A DNA stretch of 64,000 bases from Stichopus chloronotus (taxonomy: Eukaryota; Echinodermata; Holothuroidea; Aspidochirotida; Stichopodidae): contig SFZH01000008.1 in assembly GCA_021234535.1 (NCBI GenBank), forward strand, positions 22,407,091-22,471,090, given 5' to 3'. Both the position numbers and the translations under genes were made by a program. Position 1 is the stretch's first letter. The number at the start of each line of letters is the position of its first letter. The notes beneath the pieces were generated by a model that ran no database searches, had not been told where the DNA came from, and saw only the letters and a program-made list of their open reading frames with translations. This document shows, piece after piece, positions 24,401 to 36,400 of the stretch.

Positions 24401-27400
24401 CTCCTTGTAGGTTGGTCTGTCAGTGCTCCTTTTATGCCAGTGTGTCAATGCTTCCATTGCTTGCTGTGTTAATGCTCCCTTAGTTTGGAGTAAACTTTGA
24501 AGACTCCTTTCAGACCAGTATAGCATTGCAAAGTCAGTAATTGATCGGTAATTGATTGTTAAGCACTGCTGTTATCAAAGTCCAGTTTGTTATTCATTTG
24601 TGTACAGTGAAGTATGTCAGATTATTACACAACTCACAAATTTCACTGAGTAACTCCAGAATGCACTTTTTGAGTTTTGCTGTAAATTTATTTGATTTAA
24701 TGAAGGTTACAGTTGGCAGTAGACATAAATTCGTACTTGATTGTCCTCTTGGTAGCTGATTGCATCCTATTTATTAAATTTCCAGATATTGAGGGTTCTC
24801 CACAGCAAGGTCAGTTTAACTATCCTGCATCCTTATTGCGTCAGGCATACTTACAAAGAAGAGCTCAGCTGAAGAAGCTGAGTGGGTAAGTTAAATCCAC
24901 ATTCTATAATTTCAATGCACATTGAAAACAAGATTCATTTTCATTTAGATTTTATTCAAAGATTAATTCAGCTATTATTTAGATTTCAATACAGAGAAGA
25001 GATTAGGTCACTCTCTGTTTAATGTTTCATTGCATGTCTACTTCAAATTTATCCCTCAAGAACAATTGTGTGCTATGACTTTAAAATTGTGTAACTATAG
25101 TTTTCAGGCCTACTGAGTTCAACTTGCAAGACATTTGCAGACATATTCACCTTCTTTGTTTTGGGTCACATTATGGACCATAGTGGCATTTCATCTTTAA
25201 ATTCTTAAAATATTTTGTAAGCTATTGTGCAATTAATTTGATATTTGTTCCACTGAGCAGTAGTTTTATCTCTGGTACATCACAATTTCAGTAGCTTTTG
25301 AAATGGTGGGAGAAAAATGCTCAGCAGTTACTGTTGAGCCAATAAGATATGATGTTTGCCACTGAGAGACATTTTGTGCAGTAAAACATACATTTTCATT
25401 AATTTTATGTTCAGTGAGGTAGTTATAAATCTGTCTATAGTTAACATAATCCATTTATCAGGATATTGTGTTTATATACATGTTCTAAATTCTGCTGCAA
25501 GCACAATTGCTTGGATTGCAGGTGTAGCACTAAGTATACATCAGTGTTTAATGTTAGGTTACACCAACTCTGATATCACCAGGTGACTAGAGTTCCTCAC
25601 TTGGTCAATTCTCATTTTTCAAAATCTCCAGAAGGACATGTCACAACCTTGTTCAAAAGAGCAATTTTTGTCATTCTCTGGAAAAGTTTTTGACATTTGT
25701 TGAATATGCTGTCTAAACAGTCAAAATGATGAAAAAAAAGCTGTTTTTGCCCCAGTCGTTCCTATTTCAAGTCACTATCTCTACCTTTGTTGACATCACC
25801 ATCTCCCTTTGTTGACATCACCATCTCACCTGTGTTTTGACATCACCATCTCACCCTGTTTTGACATCACCATCTCACCCTGTTTTGACACCACCATCTC
25901 ACCCTGTTTTGACACCACAGTTGCATTCTGTTTTGTAGAGTCTCATTCTGTTTTGATGTTACAGTCTCGTTCTATTTTGATGTTACAGTCTCATTCTGTC
26001 TTGACATCATGGTCTCATTAAGTCTTGACATCTCAGTCTCATCCTCTTTTAATATCACAGTCTCATCCTGTTTTGACATCACCATCTCATTCTGTCTTGA
26101 TGTGACAGTGTCATCACTTCTTGATGTCACAGTCTCATTCTGTCTTGACATCACTGCCTCATTCTGTCTTGACATCATGGGCTCATTAAGTCTTGACATC
26201 TCAGTCTAATCTTTTGATATCACAGTCTCATCCTCTTTTGACATCACCATCTCATTCTGTCTTGATGTGACAGTGTCATCACTTCTTGCTGTGGCAGTCT
26301 CATTCTGTCTTTACATCACTGTCTCATTCTGTCTTGACATCACGGTCTCATTAAGTCTTGACATCTCAGTCTCATCCTCTTTTGATATCACAGTCTCATC
26401 CTGTTTTGACATCACCATCTCATTCTGTCTTGATGTGACAGGTTCATCACTTCTTGATGTCACAGTCTCATTCTGTCTTGACATCACTGTCTCATTCTGT
26501 CTTGACATCACGGTCTCATTATGTCTTGACATCTCAGTCTCATCCTCTTTTAATATCACAGTCTCATCCTGTTTTGACATCACCATCTCATTCTGTCTTG
26601 ATGTGACAGGTTCATCACTTCTTGATGACACAGTGTCATTCTGTCTTGACATCACTGTCTCATTCTGTCTTGACATCATGGGCTCATTACGTCTTGACAT
26701 CTCAGTCTCATCCTCTTTTAATATCACAGTCTCATTCTGTTTTGACATCACCATCTCATTCTGTCTTGATGTGACAGTTTCATCACTTCTTGATGTCACA
26801 GTCTCATTCTGTCTTGACATCACTGTCTCATTCTGTCTTGACATCACGGTCTCATTATGTCTTGACATCTCAGTCTCATCCTCTTTTGATATCACAGTCT
26901 CATCCTGTTTTGACATCACCATCTCATTCTGTCTTGATGTGACAGTTTTATCACTTCTTGATGTCACAGTCTCATTCCATCTTGACATCACCGTCTCATC
27001 CTGTTTTGATATCACAGTCTATTTCCACTTGATTCACAGTCTTACCATGTTTTGATATCACAGTCTCATTCTGTATTGACACTTTCATTCTGTCTTGGCA
27101 TCACAGTCTGATTCCGTATTGACATCAGTCATATCTCTGTACATAGTGTATTAGCTGGTAGGAGGAATACTCCATCAATGTTTCAGTTGTCAAAAATAGC
27201 TCTTAAATGATAGATTAGATTACCTGTTACTCAAAGGTCATGTCACATGCATTTTTTTAAAAGAGCTGGCTTCACTCAGAAGTTAAAGAGCGAAACCCTG
27301 AATGATAGTCGTTGAAATTTGTTATTCCTTGCCAAAAACCAAAGGAATCTATGCGATGGTGATGTCATATGTGAAGATGTGTGTGTGATGCTGCATGTAC

Positions 27401-30400
27401 ACACGATATCTCAAGAAGGGTATTCTTGACTGATCTCATACCTAGTGAGTGGGTTGGCCGAACTAAGTAGATAATCCGTATTGTTTTTGGTGGAGGTCAA
27501 ACTGTGAAAAACTTAACAAACAAACAAACAACCAAACAACAAACAAACAAACAAACAAACAATATTTTATATTTAATATCTTATTTAATATTTTATATTT
27601 TCACAAACAATATTTTGTGACAATTTTCAAAGATGTGTAAGCTAATGTTTCTTATTTTAATAACCTTTTCTTTTTTATCAATTGTTAGGTTAGATACAAA
27701 TATCCTTTTAATTGATGGAATTGTGGAGGAGGCAGGTCCTGAACTGACTACTCTCTGGCAAAGGGAAGGTGAAGGTAGTGATGGACACTATCCACCTCCT
27801 AGTCTTCACGTGAGCTACCCTTGACTTAGAATCTATTGGGTTTTGTTTTTTAAATATATGTGCTGCTGTTGTCCATGTGACTATGGTCTTATCACACAAC
27901 ATGTCACAGCATGCTGCTTACAGTGTGTGTTAACCGAGAAGCGACATAGAAACGGAGAGAAATTTGATGGTAATTGCTGCACAGAATTGGACTTCTCACT
28001 GCAATCTCCTCTTCAAAATTGATTTGTGTAAATTATCAGTAATCAGCTGCCTTTATTACGTGGCAAAATCTAAGCAAGTAGTTAAGGCAGTATGGCTATC
28101 GTTGTGAACGATAGCCCCACAAATCAGTTGGTTGCTCCATGCCCATTAACTTTCTTAGAGCTGTGTGCACTCAGGCATGTACTATATGTGCCAAATGTGA
28201 CTTTATCATGTTTTGGTTAAAGGTAGTATTACTATACTAGAATTCAGATCCACATGAATGTGACAGCTCTGTGATGAGAGGACAATTACATCAATGTGTG
28301 GCTCCATGGTACTCAATAAATAGTTAAAAGTATAGCAAAGAGATATGTCACTCTGTGGCTTTGTGGTTGCTGTATATATGGCAATGTGGTTGATAGTTTA
28401 AAATAATATAACCCTATATTTGCTCACTGCGATTCTTTGATCAATAAGTTTACTGAGACTAAGGTGTATCTTTGTGGCTATCGTTACTGTAGTTTGTGGT
28501 TATGAGTTTTAATTCAGATTAATGTACACTATGACAACATGGTTGATACTTCAGTTAATGTTTACTCAGTGTGTAGTACTCAGTGTGTAGGTATGCTTTG
28601 CTGGTTATTCAACTCTACAGACCTTTGTGTCATTGTATAGTTGGTTTTATTTGAGGATTGAGAAAATATGTAAGTTCTTCCAATTTGACCTAAGCATTAA
28701 AATAATATTGCAGTATGTGGCTAATGTCATAAGTAAGGTATATGAATTTGACCTATCACTTACATATTTCAGGCCCTTTTGGATATCTACCTTATGGAGA
28801 ATGTTCCTCTTTTTACCAAGCAATGTATTGTGGGATACATGCTTTTGGACATAGAATCTACACTAGGAGAAAAGACCAACACACTGGTAAGATAAAATCC
28901 TCCCGCTTGTATGTATCTCAAAGTTACAGATATTGATAGACCTGCCAACAATTTAGTCAACCTATGTTGAACTGCAATTCATTACTTGCTGGTATGTGCT
29001 GTAATTGCATCTTATTTTCAAAGATATGCTCCTGTTATAATACTAGTGAAGAAATGCTGTGATTATATTAGTACTTCTAGATGTCTTTCTTTGTATTTAT
29101 ACTCATGTGTATGTTGTACTTAAGATATTATGCAAACCTGTGCTGCAATTGAAATTGCTTTCCAAAATACACTGTAGTTACTTTCTTTGTTTGAAGCAAG
29201 TCAGTTAATCCACACTGTATGAATATTGCTCACCAGTGATAATTAAACTTTATTGTGATATTTGCTTTTCATTTAAATTAGAAACCATGTTGTATGAGTT
29301 ATATCTGACAATGAACAAAACAGCTTGAACTTTTCACATAGTAGATATATATATTGAATCCTGTCCAAACCATGGTTGTAACATATTGAATCCTGTCCAA
29401 ACCATGGTTGCAACATACTGAATCCTATCCAAACTATTGTTGTAACATTTTGAAACCTGTCCAAGCCATGGTTGCAACATACTGAATCCTATCCAAACTA
29501 TTGTTGTAACATATTGAAACCTGTCCAACCATGGTTGCAACATACTGAATCCTATCCAAACTATTGTTGTAACATATTGAATCCTGTCCAAACCATGGTT
29601 GTGAAACTGAATCCTGTCCAAATCATGTTTGTTACATTGAATTCTTTCCAAACAATGGTTGTAACAGTAACATTGAATCCTGTCCAAAGATGGTTCGTAA
29701 AAGTAACATTAAATTCTGTCCAAGCTACGATTTTATCATTGAATCTTGTCGAAACCATGGTTGTAATGTTCAGTAACATTGAATCCACTCCAACCATAAA
29801 ATGTAAAAATAACATTGAATCATGCCCAAGCCGTGCTTTTATCTCTGAATCTTATCCAAAGATGGTTGTAACATTAAATACTTTCCAACCATGGCTGTAA
29901 AGTAATATAGACTCCTTTTCAAAGCGTGGTTGTAACATTGAACCCTGCCAAACTTGTTATAGCACCTGTCCAAACCATTGCTGTAGCAGTAATGTGATAA
30001 AGTGGAGCATATTTTTTCATGCTGTTTGATATACTTTTGTATTATATTACAGCTATCTGAACATATTTGCAAGTTTGACTTGTCATTTTCCATTCCAATT
30101 GGCCTCACAAAACTAATCCACGCCCACTGGTTGTTGGATCACAGGGACTTTTCTGTGAGTATTTATTACATAATACTTAATGAGTGTTGGTTTCAAGGTT
30201 TTGTGTCTTCTGTTTATATTAATAATATTTGATCAGTGAGGTATAAGGCATACCTATGGGAAGCGGCAGCCATCAGAGACAGTCTCTAACCATGGAACTC
30301 AGTACATAGTGGAGGGGGAGAACCATTAATACGAAATTTCTTTGCAAAAGATGTTTACATTGTATACTGGCTAACCTGTTGACCACAGACCATCATGGTT

Positions 30401-33400
30401 TGCTGTAGACCATGGCTATACTAGTTTACTACAAACCATCGTTCTTTTGCCGTTGCTAGTACTGCAGTTGGAAGAAGTCCGATTTTTTTCTTATTCTTTT
30501 TTCTTTTAAATTTTGTTAATAATTTGATGTTGAACAAGTTCAGAATAGTGCCAGAACAATTAAAGCTGCAAAATTGTAGTTAAGTATGTATGCCAACAAC
30601 CGTGGCACCCCCATAAATGCCAGAAACAGGTGTTTTGAGCTGAAGAATCCCTGCAGTACTGTGTAAGCCAGTGTTGTTTCATGCCTAGCCTTGTTGCATT
30701 TTTATCTCAGCTGGTAAAACTGGAGCTTTTGTAAACTTCACTGGCATTCTTTGTGGGGGCCATGTTTTTAAACAAAACGTTGATCGCCATTTTTAGCCTA
30801 GTTGGCCTAAAATCCCCACACAACCAAAGGAGTGAACAGTTTGTGAAGCAAGTGTATGGCATTACATTGAGTATTGTCAATTGGACTCACTACTGAAAGG
30901 GATTGACCACTGAAAAACACTCAGGTTTTTGCTTTACCTTGCCCCAGTAGCATATTCCATTTGGACACATGAATTCACAAAGAAGTACCTGTTTTTTTAG
31001 CAGTACATCGCGTCATGGGATATTTGTGGCATTACGTAGACACAACTTTTTTTTGTATTTCGTAATTCAAACATCAACGTCTAAGTTGTGGACAAGATGT
31101 TGGTCTGGGTTTGTAATGTCACTGGGATATTCTTTTAATATTTATTTAGGAAGCTTTGAAGATGTTGCTAGACCCAATGACAGACACTACTTTATCTACA
31201 TGGCACCATGGAGTCATTATTCGCTCCTTTCTTTACCATGGAGAGGGCCAAAAAGCCCTTCAGTATGTTCGAGCAGTCAGACCACCCCTTACAAGACCTG
31301 ATGACATTAAACTCCATTTAACTGTGCTTTTAGCTAATGGGTAAGTAGCGGTATATTGAAACAACGTAATTCACTTTCATTTTAATTTTACCCTGTCAAC
31401 AAAAAAATGTTGAAACATTGATGATGTAACCCATGGCTTTACTTAGTGTAATGTACAGCACCACACAACTTATCACAGTATCATATTCCTTGCACAACTT
31501 TCTACTGTGCCTACTCTGCCATGTAAATTGCTTACTCTACCATGAGTAGGCTAGCATGGTATTCTGTTACTCAAGTTTTTCAGGTATTTTGTTATTACTC
31601 AATATCACTGCATAATACTTCATGACTACCACTGGTACTAAGTTACAGTCTACTGTCTGGTACTGCCTCTGTTATTGGAACCCTGAATGTTGTCAAAAAA
31701 TAATCTATTTTCATCCTTGAATTGTAACAATATTTACTCACATTTTAACATCAAAAAGGACTGAAAATATGATTCCTCAAACATGTAGTAAAAAACAGAA
31801 AAGACCTGGTTGTTTTGGTGTAGCCTTACACAAATAACATCAGCTCAAAAATTGTAGTGAATGGCTATTTTAAAGATTACAAGGTGAAACTGCATGTAAA
31901 TAACATTGGTGTTCTACAAGTGTAACATGTTCTTCAGGGTCACTACTTAAACCCAAACACTGTTTCTCATTACTGGTATTTGTCCAATGAATGTGGTTTT
32001 ATTTTTGCTCAAACTGTTTTGGTGCCATGTGTAGAATTAATTGGGTCAGACAGGCACTATTCACAAAGACAGAAGATACCCTCACATAGGTTAAGAGTTG
32101 TAGCATACTGTTATTAGTATTGGCAAATACTTGCTCCAAGAAAGATGCATGAATTAAATGATGAATGTCTTTATGGTAGCTTCAACTGCTAAATGAATAG
32201 CCCTACCCAGGCTACCCTCTAATGTTAGCTACCCTCTAATGTTAGCTACCCTCTAATGTTAGATGAAGTGCTTGTGAAACAGCCTTTGAATAGTGCCAGT
32301 GTTTTCCGAGTATTCGTAGTCACAAATAGGAGATAGTTTTATGTAAAGAAATAATTGTAAGCTATTTTTGCTCTGCAGCAATCCTGTAAAGTTTCTTAGT
32401 AACTTTCATAGTTACAATACTGTTCTTCTTCAGCACTTGTAGCTAATTAATATAGCAGACTAGCGTTAGATGTCTAGCGTTGTATTAGTATTGCACTGGG
32501 AAACAGACTATGTCACTTTGATACCTTTTCACAAAAACAGTGTGATACACAAATAAAAGCAGCATTTTCATATGATATATCAATATTGCAATAAAATTTG
32601 TTTTTTTTTTTATGGGTGATCATATACCTTAATTCTTAAATGCAGGCTACCTATCATCTAAGGTCACTCTGCTAATTCAGTTGGCATATATCGACCTTAG
32701 CTTATAATTGATAGTTAATGCAGGATATTTGGGAAGTAGAATCTTATGAAAACATCTGTTAACATTTCTTTTCCAATAACTTAATAAATTATCAAGCATG
32801 AATAAGAAATAAAGAGAAAATTCCACAAAATGTGTAATTTACTTTAACTTATTCTTAAGATTAAATGTGAGTGGCCAACCAGGATACATGTTTGAGTGGA
32901 TGTATTTACAAATTATATTTGCACATAATCTTTCAGAAATCCATTTGGATGAATGAAAGCACCTGTATTTTGGTTAATACCTCTACTGACATCCTGGAAG
33001 TGCCAATGCTGAAGTTTTGTGGTACTGTCCAAGCCTACTGAAGAGTAAATAATTTTGATCCCAACTAGCTAACTGAAGAGCATGTCTAGAAAGCGTCTAA
33101 TAAGACTCACACTTCTCATTTAAAAATGTGGTGTGTCTTTGCAAGGTTTTGTCTTTTAACCCTGCTTACCTTAGATGATCTTTGACCTCCACTCACATAC
33201 AATAGGCTTTTTCATTCATAGTGATACACCTCCATATTAAATATATGATCAGTTTGTGCTTTCCTTCTTGAGATGTTGTGTGTACAAGGCTTTCATAATT
33301 TGAACTTTGTTGGCTTCGTCCAACCTTAAACATCCACCAAAGTAAAAGGCTTGTTGTAGCAATTATGACTTCAGGCAAACCTTCCCTTCTGGAGATATTT

Positions 33401-36400
33401 TAACACATGTGTCAGAATCAAATACACACACTTACATGCTCACACACCAACACGGCTGCATAGGGTTACTATTGTCATCAAAATTGAGCAATGTGCAGAA
33501 AAATATAACAGTGAAATACTGAGACAACATACTGTAGAATGGTTAATAAAACTTAACACGATACCCACCTTAACTACTAATTGAATGAAAACTGCAGCCC
33601 TTTTTGAAAAGGGAAATTTTAAGCAGTTGCACTCTTTGCCTTTGCAAAATATTTAAATTCCTTAAATTCTGACCTGAATAACATTAAGACTTTTTACAAA
33701 GGATTGTAAATGGTGACTTTCATCTGAATTATCATTAGTGGTTATTCTTATAAACTCATATTAATTAAATGTATTTGCAGTTCCAGTCATTTTAATTGAA
33801 GAATATTTCCTGTGCTCATGTTCCAGCACTTCATAATTTAATTCATGTCACTGGTAGTAATTTTATGAAATTTGATTATTTTAAAGTTTGATAGGAGAAG
33901 CCTTTAATTTCCAGAGGGACTATCATGATGATGTAACATCTGAAGAACTCTTATACCACATGTTCCTTGGAGCACAACAAAGTAAGTACAATGGAGGTTA
34001 TTATTACCACATTAAACATCAACAGCTACAATGTCATGGTTACTGCTCAACCATTGGTTACTACTTGTCAGTAACACTGTCTAGTCATGCTCAGATCTTT
34101 GATCATTTCTGGTCTGTAACTTTTTATTAACCACCAAACCTTTGGTCATCACTGAAGGTTAGATACATTATTACATCTAAGCTTCCAATGTAGTAGGTTC
34201 ACTGCATTTTTTGACTCCCATGCTCAGTGAGTGTGTGCCTGTTAATTCACTCAGTTAAGTTGCTGGCAAACCTGCTGGGTGAGTTTGCCCTTTGGACATG
34301 CTCAGTAAAGTGTGCCCAGTGAATATTCTCAGTGAATTTGTCTTGTGAGCATGCTCAGTGAGGATGACCTGTGAACATGCTCAGTGAGTTTGCCTGCAAA
34401 CTTGTTCAGGAACTTCAGGAAGAGGAGAAGCTAGTAGTATGTTAGAGGTATGTGGTGGTATTTTGTCTAATAGTCTGGTGTTTGGGTGTAATCCTCTTCA
34501 TGGTGGTGTACTTGATTCCACTGTTTGGTTTCAATGAAAATTTAGACCTATTGTGATGATAAAGGTATGTATGTGCTTTGATGCCTTACCTGTAAACATT
34601 GTTATCTCTGGTGGATACCATGTTGAGTACAAGAACCTTTTTTTTATGGATGTCCTTGGTCGTCTGAGATCTTCAGAGGTCAAAATGTGAAAAGTTTTTA
34701 AAGATGCAGTATCTCAAGAAGGGAATTTCTAGTGTGTAGTATAATATGTTGATCACCCATGATGACAAACAAGAGCGCTTTTGTTTTTGCATAAGTCATT
34801 TGATGTTCAAGTCAGCTGTGGTCAAACTCGGACAAACTTGTAAACAGATTACCTTCAAGAATGGATGCTTGGACATACATTATATTTAGTATACGCTAGA
34901 ACATTATCAGAAAGTTTAGTTGAAATCATAAATCTGTCATACATTGACTCATTGTATAATGCATTGTGATGAGGTATTTGATAACAACCATAAAGCAGTC
35001 AATTCTTGTTTTAATTTGACATGAATGAAGCATGGACATAGATATATTTGTTTAATATCAAGTTACTGTTTATTATAGTCCAATGCCTGCTTAATTGTCA
35101 TAATTACTGTGATCACCTAGGCCACTGAAGGTTACATCATCGAAACCACATCACGCGTTTGAATTCTTGTTTCAACGTCAGTCTCCTTACATTGCTTTGT
35201 AGCGAAAACAATGGATCAGTTGTTACAGCTACCATTGAAAGAGATGGAAGAAGCTACTTTAATAAAATACTTGAAAGAAAGCACAGAAGGTAACTCACAG
35301 GAGATTTTAGTCATGCATTTACTTCAGAGAGCTCAGTTTGTGGAAGCAACAAGACTGAATTCTATTCGCAACCAACAGATGATGATGGTAAATGCATTTC
35401 ATTTATTTTATCACACAGTTTTCACTGATCATTATCATTGTTTCTTTCGTTCATTGTAGTAATCCTCATCATGGGTAATTAACCGTTAAGATCAGTTCCC
35501 TTTGAAACACTTAGCTGACACTCTATCTGATTTATTTATGCTTTAATTAGCTTTTTCAAGTACTGAGTTGAAAATGAGTATGACTTGTCCTCTTTCTAAT
35601 GACCTTTCTCCTGGTATTTATTAATAAATTTAGCTCATGGATCTCTGACTCATTCCTCTAGTGTGTATGATGCCCTGGTTCTTTCTCTAGTTAATGTAGC
35701 CCGGGTTCCTGTACTTCATGTAGCCTGGGTTCATTCTTATCATTTTAATATGTTGCACTGCTTCATTCTTCCATTTCCTTGTTCATTCCTCTAGTTTTTA
35801 TGCAGCCCTTTGTTCATTTGTCTTTTGTTTCCAAGATTCTTTTAATATCCCATGTTTTTGGTCATTTTTTTTTTTTTTTTTGGTGATTCATTTTTCCCAT
35901 CTTCCTCATTAGATGGAGACAGACACTGCCTCCAAAGAGAGGACTCTTTCTTCGCAACATCATTTTACAGAAGTCTCAGGAAGTAATGCCAGCTGTCCAA
36001 AGAAAGCTAGCCTTCAGTTCAGAGATCAAATCAACAAAACCTAAAGGAATTCGACACGAGGGTTTGTTCCAACTTGTGTTGTCTCCTTTAAATAACAGTA
36101 ACGTCTGACTTGTTGATCATATGTTAGCCATAGTTACATGTTATCCACAATTCACCACTTCTTTAATGATTGTAATGTATACCCTCAAATACTCAATGAT
36201 GTGTTAAAGTATGACCTGCTTGTCACATGCACTCACACTATCAGCGCCGTACAGTAGCTCTTTTGTGTGTCATATGCACTATCAACCTATAAAGTATTTT
36301 CACTACATGTTTGTGTGTATCTCATGCTCTGTCAAACCATACAGTATTTTCTCTACTATTTTAAGTGAGTCTCAAGATGAATCCTAGGGTCCCATCTTGA

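Noticed and set aside
26267..27055. Overlapping 262- and 234-codon open frames on opposite strands
   Set aside because: Produced by the 24/168-bp tandem array, whose periods are multiples of three. The peptides are only repeats of the unit.
29334..29900. Open frames on both strands in 29334-29900
   Set aside because: Derived from the 31-32-bp minisatellite.
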